DNA of 64,000 nucleotides from Salinicoccus hispanicus (GCF_009831115.1 NZ_WUUK01000002.1:434001-498000); one strand, 5' to 3'; shown: positions 9,609-18,777, counted from the stretch's first letter. A program made the numbers and translations. The notes: generated by a model from the sequence alone, not told the origin.

Positions 9609-10448
9609 TTATTTGATGCCGGACTGCGTGATGCCTCGGATGAAGTGTTTCTGTCCAATGATGAATACGATGATAATCGGTACTGTTGCGATGGTCGTCA
9701 GAGCCATCAGTTTGCCATATGAAGAAACGAAGCTGCCCTGTGACATGATGGCGATACCGGTCGTAATTGTTCTCATTTCCGGTGTATTCGTTGCAACAAG
9801 CGGCCATAGGAAGTCATTATAGATGGTCATGAATGAGAAAATGGCGAGTGTAGCCATCAGCGGCCGCGCGGAAGGCAGAACGACCCGCATGAAAATCTGC
9901 CACTTGTTGGCGCCATCGATTCGTGCCGCTTCCTCAAGCTCTTTCGGAAACGTGGAGAAGAACTGATAGAGCAGGAATACACCAAATGCGTTGGCTGAAT
10001 ACGGCAGAATGAGTGCGCCGTATGTATTCAGCATATTGAACTGGCTGAACTGCATGTACATCGGTAGGAACGTGATGACCCACGGGACCATCAGTGTGCT
10101 GATGATGATGGCGAAAAGTGCCTTTTTCATGGGTATGTTCAAGCGTGCAAGTGCATAGGCTGCCATCGCATCGATGGAGACGATGATCAGTGTCCCCATG
10201 GTTGCAGAGAATAGCGAGTTGAACATCCAGCGGAACACCGGAGAATCACTGTTTGCCCCTTCAAAGAAGTATCTGAAGTTTTCAAACGTGAACGTTTCCG
10301 GAATGATGTTGACGCCGCCAAGCATCGCTTCCATGTCGGTCTTGAATGCAGTGGAAATCATCCATATGAGCGGTACGGCAAAGAAGATCGCAAAGAAGAC
10401 TGCCAGAATGATCAATCCGATATTTCTCAGCAAATTGACTTTTTTCAT
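9609..10448 (-). CDS. Carbohydrate ABC transporter permease (MalG type)
   Basis: 279 residues with six predicted membrane helices. The cytoplasmic EAA loop that docks the ATPase reads EEAARIDGANKWQIFMRVVLP. CUT1-family partner of the permease immediately upstream; the two genes abut at 10448/10449. Together they form the membrane channel of the galactoside importer, energised by the MsmX-type ATPase at 1913-3004. Confidence 0.9.
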   Translation of the reverse strand: MKKVNLLRNIGLIILAVFFAIFFAVPLIWMISTAFKTDMEAMLGGVNIIPETFTFENFRYFFEGANSDSPVFRWMFNSLFSATMGTLIIVSIDAMAAYALARLNIPMKKALFAIIISTLMVPWVITFLPMYMQFSQFNMLNTYGALILPYSANAFGVFLLYQFFSTFPKELEEAARIDGANKWQIFMRVVLPSARPLMATLAIFSFMTIYNDFLWPLVATNTPEMRTITTGIAIMSQGSFVSSYGKLMALTTIATVPIIIVFIIGQKHFIRGITQSGIK

Positions 10449-11339
10449 TTAGACGCCCTCCTTGTTTCTCAGGAATTTGAACTGCAGTGCAGAAATGCAG
10501 ATGATGATCAGCGTCATGATGACGGCCATTGCTGAAGCGACACCGACATCCCGAAGTTCGAATGCCTGCCTGACAATCCCCATCAGGAGTACTTCAGTAG
10601 ATGTCCCCGGCCCCCCGCGTGTCATCAGGTACGGCTGTCCGTAGACGTTGAACGAAGCGATTGTCGTTGTAACCACGACAAAAAGCATGATCGGACGGAT
10701 GCTCGGCATCGTAATATGGACGAACTTCTGCCAAGGCGAAGCACCGTCGATGCTGCCTGCTTCATACAGTTCTTCTGATACTTCGTTCAGTGCATTGATC
10801 AGGATGATCATATTGAAGCCGACCGTCCACCAGAGCGTGGCAAGGACGAGCGAGAACCAGGCATAGTTCGTATCCGTCAGCCACGGGATGGGTCCGATGC
10901 CGAAATTTCCGAGAAACTGGTTGACGAGCCCTGAATTCGTATCGAGCATCCATAGCCATATGACGGCGATGATGGATACCGAAATGGAGTAGGGAATGAA
11001 ATAGACCGTTCTGAAGAACGGCTGTATCCTTTTTGGCAGCGAATTGAGCAGCAGTGCCAGTATCAGTGCCAGTACGACGAGTGCCGGTACACTGAGTACG
11101 ACAAATATCAATGTATTGATCAGACCATTCATGAAGATATTACTGGATGTGCCGTCTGAAAATAGTATTTCCATGTAGTTTGCCAGTCCGACAAATTCCC
11201 CTTTGCCGCCAATCAGACTCCACTCATGCATACTGATATAGGCACCATATGCCAGAGGGAAGATGAGGAAAACGACAAACATGATCAGATAGGGGACGAT
11301 GAATAAACTTGATGTCAATTTGTTTTCGTCTTTTTTCAT
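10449..11339 (-). CDS. Carbohydrate ABC transporter permease (MalF type)
   Basis: 296 residues from ATG 11339. AAGGTGA lies just upstream; an earlier in-frame ATG at 11372 falls inside an intercistronic hairpin and is unlikely. Six to seven hydrophobic helices and the EAA loop EELYEAGSIDGASPWQKF. CUT1 sugar importer subunit paired with the MalG-type gene that follows. Separated from the binding-protein gene by a 58-bp gap containing a hairpin that probably sets the ratio of binding protein to membrane subunits. Confidence 0.9.
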   Translation of the reverse strand: MKKDENKLTSSLFIVPYLIMFVVFLIFPLAYGAYISMHEWSLIGGKGEFVGLANYMEILFSDGTSSNIFMNGLINTLIFVVLSVPALVVLALILALLLNSLPKRIQPFFRTVYFIPYSISVSIIAVIWLWMLDTNSGLVNQFLGNFGIGPIPWLTDTNYAWFSLVLATLWWTVGFNMIILINALNEVSEELYEAGSIDGASPWQKFVHITMPSIRPIMLFVVVTTTIASFNVYGQPYLMTRGGPGTSTEVLLMGIVRQAFELRDVGVASAMAVIMTLIIICISALQFKFLRNKEGV

Positions 11340-11357
11340 AATTATCACCTTAAATTT

Positions 11358-11387
11358 AAGGGAGCTTATCATGTGATAAACTCCCTT
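11358..11387 (-). other. Intercistronic hairpin between binding-protein and permease genes
   Basis: Inverted repeat AAGGGAG-TTATCA/TGATAA-CTCCCTT with a single unpaired base on each side and a 2-nt loop. On the minus strand no U-run follows, so I read it as an mRNA-stabilising or partial-processing stem rather than a full terminator. Confidence 0.65.
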
Positions 11388-11396
11388 GATTTCATT

Positions 11397-12677
11397 CTAT
11401 TCGAGGCTGCTTTGTGAAGCTTGCTGGGCGTCTTCCATGGCCGGCTCGACTTCTTTCTCATCCAGTAGTACTTCATTCAGGTTCTGGAAGAGTGGGTCGG
11501 AAACCGGTCCCCAATCTGCAACTTCAGGTGCGAACTGGACGTAGTCGAACTGTTCAGCAACATTGGACTGGAACTCCATGTCCTGGAATTCTTCACTTTC
11601 ATAGACTGCCTTGGCTGCCGGTGCCTGACCGGATTCAGCCCATTCCATGGAGTTCTCTGCAACATACCCAAGGAAATCCTTGATGGCTGTCATCTTGGCT
11701 TCGTCCTCAACTGTTGTCGGGAGTACGAAGTTGTGTGAGTTTGCGAATACCGCTTCCTGTTCCGTACCGAGCATCGGTACAGGTGCAACACCGTAGTTCA
11801 GGCCGGATTCTTCAAGCTGGTTCATCATCCATGGACCATTCAGCATCACGGCGTTACTGCCTTGCAGGAACAGTGTCAGTTCCCCATCCTGCTGAACATT
11901 GGTCGGTGAAACCTGGTGCTCATAGATCAGGTCGTGCAGGAACTGTGCTGCTTCCGTCACTTCAGGTGACGTATACTGGACTTCGCCATCCGCAATCAGT
12001 TGGCCACCATTCTGGTAGACGATGGTCGGGAAGATGAACTGCTGCGGCCAGAGTGTCGGTACGACGAAACCATGCTTGTCATCCCCGAGATCAGAAACCG
12101 CCTGTGTCATTTCGACGAATTCATCTCTGTCTGCCGGTACAAAGTCCGGCTCATATCCAGCTTCCTCGACCAGATCCTTGTTCCAGAAGTACATGAGTGG
12201 ATGGATGTCAAAAGGTATGCCATAAAGTGTGCCTTCATGTTCAGCGCCTGTAAGCGCCTTTTCGTGATAGTCCTCTTCGTTCAGGTCTCCATCGAGAAGT
12301 GGTGCCACTTCCTGAAGGCTGCCGTTTTCAACATATGTCTGGATCTGGTCGCCGTGCATGACCATGAGATCCGGCTGATCACCTTCGCCACCGCCACTAA
12401 GTGTCAGATCGAGCGTAGTATAGTAGTCCGTCTGTGGAACGATCTGCAAGTCCACTTGAGTTTCTTCCTGGGAGCCATTGTAGTCTTCAACGATCTGCTT
12501 CATGTTTTCCCCATCAGGACCGGAGAACGGTGCGTAAAGTTTGACTGTACTGGCATCTCCACCTGTAGCGGCGCTGCCTTCACTGCTCTCAGCCCCTTCC
12601 TCTGGCGTACCGGAGTTTCCACAAGCACTTAAAACGAGCGCGAGAACGAGAGTAAACAACAAGTATAATTTCTTCAT
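11397..12677 (-). CDS. Sugar ABC transporter substrate-binding lipoprotein
   Basis: 426 residues from ATG 12677, which has AGGAGG 7 nt upstream; a longer reading to 12752 is rejected because it covers the promoter. Signal peptide with lipobox LVLSACGNS (Cys near residue 20), an acidic/Ser-rich linker, then a family 1 extracellular solute-binding fold. Lipid-anchored on the outer membrane face. It delivers oligosaccharide, inferred to be galactosides, to the two downstream permeases. First gene of the operon. Promoter, operator-like site and a cre-like site lie immediately upstream. Confidence 0.92.
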   Translation of the reverse strand: MKKLYLLFTLVLALVLSACGNSGTPEEGAESSEGSAATGGDASTVKLYAPFSGPDGENMKQIVEDYNGSQEETQVDLQIVPQTDYYTTLDLTLSGGGEGDQPDLMVMHGDQIQTYVENGSLQEVAPLLDGDLNEEDYHEKALTGAEHEGTLYGIPFDIHPLMYFWNKDLVEEAGYEPDFVPADRDEFVEMTQAVSDLGDDKHGFVVPTLWPQQFIFPTIVYQNGGQLIADGEVQYTSPEVTEAAQFLHDLIYEHQVSPTNVQQDGELTLFLQGSNAVMLNGPWMMNQLEESGLNYGVAPVPMLGTEQEAVFANSHNFVLPTTVEDEAKMTAIKDFLGYVAENSMEWAESGQAPAAKAVYESEEFQDMEFQSNVAEQFDYVQFAPEVADWGPVSDPLFQNLNEVLLDEKEVEPAMEDAQQASQSSLE

Positions 12678-12698
12678 ACCTAACCTCCTAAGTTTATT

Positions 12699-12718
12699 AA
12701 TTAATTTAATTAAGTATA
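12699..12718 (-). promoter_or_regulatory. Second copy of the operator-like site, importer operon
   Basis: On the minus strand this is TATACTTAATTAAATTAATT, identical in all 20 positions to 3039-3058. It lies just downstream of the -10 element, covering the expected transcription start, a position suited to repression. Probable binding site of the ROK repressor encoded at 1-887. Confidence 0.65.
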
Positions 12719-12723
12719 CTATT

Positions 12724-12752
12724 AATCTATACTTGTCAGAGAGTTTTGTCAA
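12724..12752 (-). promoter_or_regulatory. Sigma-A promoter of the importer operon
   Basis: Minus strand TTGACA (12747-12752), 17-bp spacer, TAGATT (12724-12729). Confidence 0.7.
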
Positions 12753-12758
12753 TATTAA

Positions 12759-12773
12759 TTGTAAGCGTTTTTA
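12759..12773 (+). promoter_or_regulatory. cre-like site upstream of the importer promoter
   Basis: TTGTAAGCGTTTTTA matches the CcpA consensus WTGNAANCGNWNNCW except at position 14 (T for C). It ends 7 bp upstream of the -35. Catabolite control is plausible but not certain. From here to 13061 I see no intact gene; one stretch near 12914-13030 reads open for about 38 codons but has no recognisable product. Confidence 0.45.
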
Positions 12774-13061
12774 TAAAATGGTCTAAATTATTTATGATTC
12801 AGTTTAATAAAGGGGTAGCACAAAGGTAGTTACTTCATCAACCTGCAAGAGGAATTCCATAGCTACATCCATATAATAGAAGTTTCAAATATTTCTTACC
12901 ATAAAACTTGATTTGCAGAGAAAACTGGCAGAGGAATGGATAGTCAAGGAAAGGCGTGTGAGTCAATCATATGCATTGCTATACCATATGGAAGTTTCTA
13001 ATGTAGGTGGATATAAGCAGGATCGATAGCAGACGAACTTTTAAAAAATTCAGAAATCATA

Positions 13062-13108
13062 TTGACACATGAAAACGCTTAATATATTATTAACATCAGG
13101 TTAATAAT
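13062..13108 (+). promoter_or_regulatory. Promoter with overlapping palindromic operator for the region-2 operon
   Basis: TTGACA (13062-13067), 17-bp spacer, TATTAT (13085-13090). A perfect 9-bp inverted repeat ATTATTAAC-ATCAG-GTTAATAAT at 13086-13108 overlaps the -10 and start point; it is the likely operator of the ROK regulator encoded next. A cre-like element ATGAAAACGCTTAAT (13069-13083, one mismatch to consensus) fills the spacer. Confidence 0.7.
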
Positions 13109-13179
13109 TAAAAGATAAAACACAGATATCTATGTTAAATATACTTAAAAATCAATAATAGATAACATGAGGTTATAAT

Positions 13180-14325
13180 ATGGTAGTAAAGAACCAAGAA
13201 TATATTAAACAACAGAACCGAAGAGAAGTGCTGGAAATGATAATCAGAAATGGACCCATTTCGAAATCCATCATTGCCAAGAAGATGAATATGAGTCCAA
13301 CCTCATCTACACGTATTGTGAACTATCTGCTTGATTCGAAGTTGGTAGTGGAAGACATCTCCAATGGTCCTAATAAGGGAAAGAGGAATCTTCTACTTCC
13401 AAATAAGAAGAGGATAGTCAACATCTGTATAGAAATTGATATTGATACAGTCACAATTGCTTTAATAAATCTGAAAGGAGAGATCATTTCTGAAGCACGA
13501 GTTTTTGCCGCTACTATGGATGCGAGCAAAGTAGTACAAGTAATCAGTCATGAGGTGAAGCTGATGACTGAAAAACAACTTGATGGTGATGAGATGGTTA
13601 CTGGTATTGGTATTGCGATGCCCGGAATCATCAACCCCAGCACAGGAACCGTAAAAGTTTCCACTCAGTTTAATTGGAAAGATGTTCCTCTTGCAGACAT
13701 GATCAGAGAGGCGACTGACTATGACGTCAAAGTAGATAACGAATTAAAGTTGAAGGCTTTAGCGGAAAATCATTATTCCATCAGAAAGGAAAGCAGCTTG
13801 GTAATGGTCGGATTCGGCAATGGGGTTGGATCTGCTCTGATCACTAATGATGATATATACCGCGGCAGCAGCAATGCTTCCGGTGAAATCGGACATATTA
13901 CACTCGATCCGATGGGGCCCCGGTGCACATGTGGAAAATATGGCTGTCTACAGACGTACATTGCTAAAGATTTTCTGCTGAGTGATGCTCGAAAATCCCA
14001 CGACATAGAAAGTATGGAGGAATTGATCGAGAAAGCGCAGCTGAATGAGCAATGGGCGATCAGTATTTTAGATAAGGCAGTGTCGTATATGATCCTGACC
14101 CTCAACAATATTGTCAGAATCTACAACCCCTCTGCAATCTACGTATCCGGGATTCTGATAGAGAACCATCGTTATATTCATGAAAAGTTGGAAAATGGCT
14201 ATCATGAAGTAGATGCTTTTAGAAATGGAGATTTAAAAATCGAGCTGACCCAGTTGAAAGACGAAGGTGCTTTGATGGGTGCATCCCTGATGATTCAGAG
14301 ACACTATATCGAACATTTGGCATAG
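13180..14325 (+). CDS. ROK-family transcriptional regulator of the asparaginase/peptide operon
   Basis: 381 residues. N-terminal winged helix (ISKSIIAKKMNMSPTSS), then a ROK domain with GEIGH and zinc motif CTCGKYGC. GAGG precedes the ATG by 8 nt. It begins the operon that continues with asparaginase 10 bp downstream, so it should repress its own operon, most simply through the palindrome over the -10 at 13086. ROK repressors normally sense sugars or sugar phosphates, which hints that the operon's substrate has a carbohydrate part. Clearly different from the ROK gene at 1-887, with a different predicted operator. Confidence 0.87.
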   Translation: MVVKNQEYIKQQNRREVLEMIIRNGPISKSIIAKKMNMSPTSSTRIVNYLLDSKLVVEDISNGPNKGKRNLLLPNKKRIVNICIEIDIDTVTIALINLKGEIISEARVFAATMDASKVVQVISHEVKLMTEKQLDGDEMVTGIGIAMPGIINPSTGTVKVSTQFNWKDVPLADMIREATDYDVKVDNELKLKALAENHYSIRKESSLVMVGFGNGVGSALITNDDIYRGSSNASGEIGHITLDPMGPRCTCGKYGCLQTYIAKDFLLSDARKSHDIESMEELIEKAQLNEQWAISILDKAVSYMILTLNNIVRIYNPSAIYVSGILIENHRYIHEKLENGYHEVDAFRNGDLKIELTQLKDEGALMGASLMIQRHYIEHLA

Positions 14326-14335
14326 GAGGATATAC

Positions 14336-15328
14336 ATGGAACATCATGCAATAGCAATAGACTATCGAAATGGTCTTCAGGAAAATGTTCATACCGGTTC
14401 AATATGCATAATAGACGAGAATCATGAATTAATTTATTCGGCAGGGGACATCCACACACCTCTCTTCTACCGTTCGGCAATGAAGCCGATACAGGCTGTT
14501 CCTGTTTTCAAGACGGATATCATTGAAAAGTACAACTTGACCAATCAGGAAGCGGCACTTTTCATAGCTTCCCAAAGAGGTGAGTCCTACCACGAAACAT
14601 CGTTGAATTCCGTCAGGGTGAAAATGATGGTGGATGAAAACGAACTGGTCTGTGCAAAAAGCTATCCACTGAATGAGAGTCCTAAAGTCCGGTATATCAA
14701 AGAGGGCAAGGAAAAACGCAAACTGATGCATAACTGTGCTGGGAAACACCTGGGATTCATGGGGTTTGCAAAAATGAAAGGCATCCCAAGTGATGGATAT
14801 GAAAGCATGGATCATCCGATCCAGCAGGAGATTCTACATAGCCTATCCGAACTGGCGGAAGTGAAGGAAGAGGATATCATTTCGGGAGTAGATGGCTGTG
14901 GGGTACCCGTACATGCGGTTCCATTGCAGAATATGGCAATATCCTACATGAAGTTCGCCGATCCTGAAAAAATTGAATCGAATGAATTAAGAAATTCTGT
15001 TGAAAAGATTGTCAGACTTATGAGTGCATCACCTGAAATAATCGCCTCAGAAAACTTCATCTGTACTGTGCTGTTGGAAGATGACAACATAGTGGCCAAA
15101 GGAGGCGCAGAAGGTGTGTACTGTCTGGCTCTGAAACGTGAAAAAATCAGTATTGCACTGAAAGTTCTCAGTGGATCGGAAAGAGTCTGGCCGATCCTCG
15201 TGGCAAAACTACTGGAGAAAATTAACTACAGCAATGAAGAAACCATCAGTAGTTTGAAATCACTGGACTCTCAATACATCAGAAATGATTTTGGAGAGAT
15301 TGTAGGGGAAACAAAAATAAACATATAA
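14336..15328 (+). CDS. Asparaginase of the PF06089 (Rhizobium AnsA) type
   Basis: 330 residues. This family is unrelated to classical AnsA/AnsB asparaginases and resembles serine beta-lactamase and glutaminase folds. The active-site residues known for Rhizobium etli asparaginases are all visible: Ser47 and Lys50 in RSAMKP, Ser79 in ASQRGE, Cys134 and Lys137 in NCAGKH, Cys188 in DGCGVP and Lys255 in AKGGAEG. Cytosolic, no signal peptide. It hydrolyses asparagine to aspartate plus ammonia in characterised members; whether this one prefers free Asn, N-substituted Asn or an isopeptide is open. It lies between the ROK regulator and a Gsi-like importer, recalling E. coli iaaA-gsiABCD, where a non-homologous isoaspartyl peptidase/asparaginase precedes the glutathione importer. 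Confidence 0.85.
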   Translation: MEHHAIAIDYRNGLQENVHTGSICIIDENHELIYSAGDIHTPLFYRSAMKPIQAVPVFKTDIIEKYNLTNQEAALFIASQRGESYHETSLNSVRVKMMVDENELVCAKSYPLNESPKVRYIKEGKEKRKLMHNCAGKHLGFMGFAKMKGIPSDGYESMDHPIQQEILHSLSELAEVKEEDIISGVDGCGVPVHAVPLQNMAISYMKFADPEKIESNELRNSVEKIVRLMSASPEIIASENFICTVLLEDDNIVAKGGAEGVYCLALKREKISIALKVLSGSERVWPILVAKLLEKINYSNEETISSLKSLDSQYIRNDFGEIVGETKINI

Positions 15329-15342
15329 AAGGGGTTTGAACC

Positions 15343-16908
15343 ATGAAGAAAAGTATTCTATTTATGCTTGTCCTTGTTGTAGGCATCATTTTGGCAGCTT
15401 GTGGCGGGGACTACGACGAACTCGAAGCGGAAACTGGGTCCGATGAAGGGGAAAGCAACGATGGCCAGAATGAAATTACAGTTGCAATCGAACAGAATTT
15501 TGTAACGATGGATCCACATGATGCGTCAGACACTGTTTCAATTTTTGGTCTGAAGTCGATGTATGAGTCACTTGTCACATTTGATGAGGACGGAGAAATC
15601 GTACCCGCACTTGCAGAGGAGTATGACGTTTCAGAAGATGGTCTTGAATATCATTTCAAACTGCGTGAGGGTGTAACTTTCCATAGTGGTGAAGCATTCA
15701 ATGCAGAAACAGTACAGGCCAACTATGAACGAATCATGTCCGGCAACCTTTCAGCAGAAAGGAATTTCCAGTATATAGATTCGGTAGAAACTGATGGAGA
15801 TTATGATATCACTTTTAATCTTACAGAGCCTTTTAGTGCAATGCTCAATAAATTTACTATGGTTCCAATGACCAGTGTACAGTCTATAGAAGAAGAAACC
15901 GTAGGATCAGAGCCGGATGGCACAGGGACTTTCAAGTTTGTCGAGTGGCAGCAGGGGACAACACTGACAGTAGAAAAATTTGACGAATACTGGGATGAAG
16001 GATCGACAAATGTTGATACACTGACATTCCAACCTGTTGCGGAGAATGGTTCGAGAGTTGCAATGCTGCAAACAGGGGAAGCAGATTTCATATATCCTCT
16101 GCCACAGCAGAATGCATCAGATCTCGAGAATGAAGAAGGTATATTAGTCGAAGAATCGCCATCTTCAATTGCACGTTATGTTTCAATCAACACCTATAAG
16201 GATCCATATACCGACCTTAAGGTAAGACAGGCGATGAACCATGCGATCGACCAGGAGACTTTCATCCAAGTGGTGAAAAATGGATTCGGGAATCCACTGG
16301 ATTCCACCATGGCTTCAGAGACACAGTATTATGAAAGCCAGGAGATGTATGAATATGATGTAGAAAAAGCAAGGCAGCTATTGGAAGAAGCCGGATACGC
16401 TGATGGATTTGAAGCGGAAATATGGGGTAACAATAGTTCTGAATCCATCAAAGGGATGGAATTCGTCCAGCAGCAGCTTGCAGAAGTCGGTATTGACGTT
16501 GAAGTGAAGTCGATGGAGGAAGGCACTCTATCCGATGAAATCTATACACCGGAAACACCTGATGATGCAAAAGTACAGATGTGGTATGTAAGCTGGTCGC
16601 CATCTTCCCGTGATGCCGACGGAGCGACACGCAGTCTTTTCAGTAACGAATACTTCCCTCCAAATGGTGCAAACACTGCATACTATGACAACGAGGAAGT
16701 GACCGAGTGGATCAAGGAAGCGAATTTGACGACTGACGAATCAGAACAGCAGGAGATCTATTCCAATATCCAATCCACAGTATATCAGGATGCCCCATGG
16801 CTCTTCCTTGCAAGTGATACAAATCTTGCAGGTAGAAGCGAAGCACTTGAAGGTGTTTATGTTGGACCGGACGGTTCTGTAATTGTTAAAAATGCACAAG
16901 TAAAATAA
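15343..16908 (+). CDS. ABC substrate-binding lipoprotein, family 5 (GsiB/DppA-like)
   Basis: 521 residues. Signal peptide and lipobox ILAACGGD (Cys near 20), acidic linker, then the SBP_bac_5 fold (VTMDPHDASDTVS; KLREGVTFHSGEAFNAE). By eye it is closer to the glutathione-binding GsiB than to OppA, for example in ARYVSIN and VRQAMNHAID. It binds a peptide or small peptide-like ligand outside the membrane and passes it to the permeases encoded after it. A hairpin follows the gene and probably lets the binding protein be made in excess. Confidence 0.88.
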   Translation: MKKSILFMLVLVVGIILAACGGDYDELEAETGSDEGESNDGQNEITVAIEQNFVTMDPHDASDTVSIFGLKSMYESLVTFDEDGEIVPALAEEYDVSEDGLEYHFKLREGVTFHSGEAFNAETVQANYERIMSGNLSAERNFQYIDSVETDGDYDITFNLTEPFSAMLNKFTMVPMTSVQSIEEETVGSEPDGTGTFKFVEWQQGTTLTVEKFDEYWDEGSTNVDTLTFQPVAENGSRVAMLQTGEADFIYPLPQQNASDLENEEGILVEESPSSIARYVSINTYKDPYTDLKVRQAMNHAIDQETFIQVVKNGFGNPLDSTMASETQYYESQEMYEYDVEKARQLLEEAGYADGFEAEIWGNNSSESIKGMEFVQQQLAEVGIDVEVKSMEEGTLSDEIYTPETPDDAKVQMWYVSWSPSSRDADGATRSLFSNEYFPPNGANTAYYDNEEVTEWIKEANLTTDESEQQEIYSNIQSTVYQDAPWLFLASDTNLAGRSEALEGVYVGPDGSVIVKNAQVK

Positions 16909-16914
16909 AAAAAT

Positions 16915-16944
16915 TGGAGCTTCTTTATGAAGCTCCATTATTTT
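16915..16944 (+). terminator. Leaky intraoperonic terminator after the binding-protein gene
   Basis: Perfect 9-bp stem TGGAGCTTC/GAAGCTCCA, 5-nt loop, then TTATTTT, only 15 nt before the permease start. Read-through is needed for the downstream genes. Confidence 0.75.
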
Positions 16945-16958
16945 AGGATGTGATTCAA

Positions 16959-17879
16959 GTGTACAGGTATTTATTTATGAGGATATTGAATCTGATCCCT
17001 CTCCTTATTATTGTCTCTTTTGTTGTATTCATGTTTGTACATATCATACCAGGCGATCCCGCACGTCTTCTGGCGGGACAGGATGCGACACGGGAAGAAG
17101 TAGAACTGGCGCGGTCCGTCCTCAATCTGGATAAGCCTCTGCTTCAACAGTATTTTATATATATGAGTGGACTCTTTGTCGGCGACCTGGGTTTTTCAAT
17201 CAAATCTGGTGCATCGGTGGCTCAGATCATATCTGACAGGATACTTCCTTCGCTCGGATTGACATTTGCAAGTATTGTCTGGGCGACTGTAGTCGGTATG
17301 CTTATTGGGATCCTCTCGGCCACTTTCAGAAACAGATGGCCGGATCAGCTGGGTATGCTTACGGCAATTTCGGGCATCTCCCTACCCAACTTCTGGGTGG
17401 GACTTGTAATCATACAGATTTTTTCAGTTCAGCTTGGATGGTTTCCAACAGGTGGAGCAGGCAGCTGGCAAAGTTATATTATGCCCTCTTTTGCACTTGG
17501 AGCAGGAATCATGGCCATAATTGCCCGTTTTACAAGATCCTCACTTGTTGAGAGTCTGAAGCAGGATTATATACGCACTGGCCGTTCCAAAGGACTTGGC
17601 AAGGGTTCAATCGTGTTTGGTCATGCTCTGAAGAATTCACTTATTCCTGTCATTACAGTAACCGGTCTACAATTCGGTTTCTTACTTGGGGGCTCTGTAG
17701 TAGTAGAAACAGTATTCAGTTTCCCTGGACTCGGCACTTTGCTGATAGATTCGATACAGTTCAGGGATTATCCGGTGATACAGGCACTCATCTTACTGTT
17801 CGCACTACAGTTCATATTAGTCAATTTCATAGTCGATATCATCTATGGCTTTGTCAATCCAAAAATCAGGTATGACTGA
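16959..17879 (+). CDS. Peptide ABC transporter permease (DppB/GsiC type)
   Basis: About 306 residues. GTG 16959 is preferred: AGGA lies 10 nt upstream, and the protein then begins VYRYLFMRILNLIP like other DppB proteins; GTG 16950 gives three more residues but has no room for a ribosome site. The first helix is followed by the FVHIIPGDPARLLAG motif typical of the family, and an EAA-like loop (YIRTGRSKGLGKGSIVFGHA) is present. Six helices. It forms a heterodimer with the next gene product. Confidence 0.9.
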   Translation: MYRYLFMRILNLIPLLIIVSFVVFMFVHIIPGDPARLLAGQDATREEVELARSVLNLDKPLLQQYFIYMSGLFVGDLGFSIKSGASVAQIISDRILPSLGLTFASIVWATVVGMLIGILSATFRNRWPDQLGMLTAISGISLPNFWVGLVIIQIFSVQLGWFPTGGAGSWQSYIMPSFALGAGIMAIIARFTRSSLVESLKQDYIRTGRSKGLGKGSIVFGHALKNSLIPVITVTGLQFGFLLGGSVVVETVFSFPGLGTLLIDSIQFRDYPVIQALILLFALQFILVNFIVDIIYGFVNPKIRYD

Positions 17880-17892
17880 GGGAGGGAAGCAC

Positions 17893-18777
17893 ATGAATAC
17901 AGTAACAATGGAATCACCTAAAGATCTGCCCAAGCGAAAAAGCAGAATGCAGAAGATAGTTAAAGAAATCACGCGTAAAAAAGTGACTCTGATTTCTTCA
18001 ATTTTTATAATGATTCTCATCATAGCGGCCATAATCGGCCCGTGGATAACTCCCTATAATCCGGCTGCGCCAGATTACAGTAATATCCTCTCTCCTCCTT
18101 CTTTAGCGCATATTTTTGGTACAGATGCTTATGGGCGGGATATATTCAGCAGGATTCTTGCAGGCACACAGATCAGTCTTTCTGTCAGTGTATCGGCTGT
18201 CCTGATCGGGGCTGTTATCGGAACAATATTAGGATTGGTAAGTGGATTTTTCGGCAAACTTGTCGATAAGCTCATAATGAGGGTTTGTGATGTTCTGTTT
18301 GCCTTTCCTGATATCATCCTCGCTATCGGCATTGTCGCAATACTGGGTCCCGGTCTGAGAAATGTTGTAATAGCGGTTGCATTTTTCAGCGTTCCATCTT
18401 TTGCGAGGCTCGTAAGGGGAACGACCCTGGAAGTCAAAGAGCAGCTGTTTGTGGAATCCGCACGCTCCATGGGGGCGAGCAGAAGACGAATTATTTTCAA
18501 ACATATTTTCCCGGAAACACTCCCTTCGATCATGGTGTATTTCACGATGAGCATAGGTACAACGATACTGGCAGCAGCAAGCCTCAGTTTTCTCGGTCTT
18601 GGAGCCGATCCTTCAACACCTGACTGGGGAGCCATGCTGAGTACATCAAGAGACTATATTGGCAGTGCATTCCATGTAGTATTCTTTCCTGGCCTGATCA
18701 TCTTTTTGACTGTGCTATCCTTTAACGTATTCGGCGATGGGCTCAGGGAAATACTAGATCCAAAACTGAAAGATTAG
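17893..18777 (+). CDS. Peptide ABC transporter permease (DppC/GsiD type)
   Basis: 294 residues from ATG 17893, which follows GGGAGGGAA; an in-frame ATG at 17845 lies inside the preceding gene and has no ribosome site. N-terminal OppC-like cytoplasmic tail and first helix, FGTDAYGRDIFSRI motif, EAA loop FVESARSMGASRRRIIFKHI. Six membrane helices. Partner of the preceding permease; gap of 13 bp. Confidence 0.9.
   Translation: MNTVTMESPKDLPKRKSRMQKIVKEITRKKVTLISSIFIMILIIAAIIGPWITPYNPAAPDYSNILSPPSLAHIFGTDAYGRDIFSRILAGTQISLSVSVSAVLIGAVIGTILGLVSGFFGKLVDKLIMRVCDVLFAFPDIILAIGIVAILGPGLRNVVIAVAFFSVPSFARLVRGTTLEVKEQLFVESARSMGASRRRIIFKHIFPETLPSIMVYFTMSIGTTILAAASLSFLGLGADPSTPDWGAMLSTSRDYIGSAFHVVFFPGLIIFLTVLSFNVFGDGLREILDPKLKD

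Noticed and set aside
12914-13031. Open stretch of about 38 codons upstream of the ROK/asparaginase promoter
   Set aside because: No start with a ribosome site and no recognisable family; could be a gene scar but cannot be supported.
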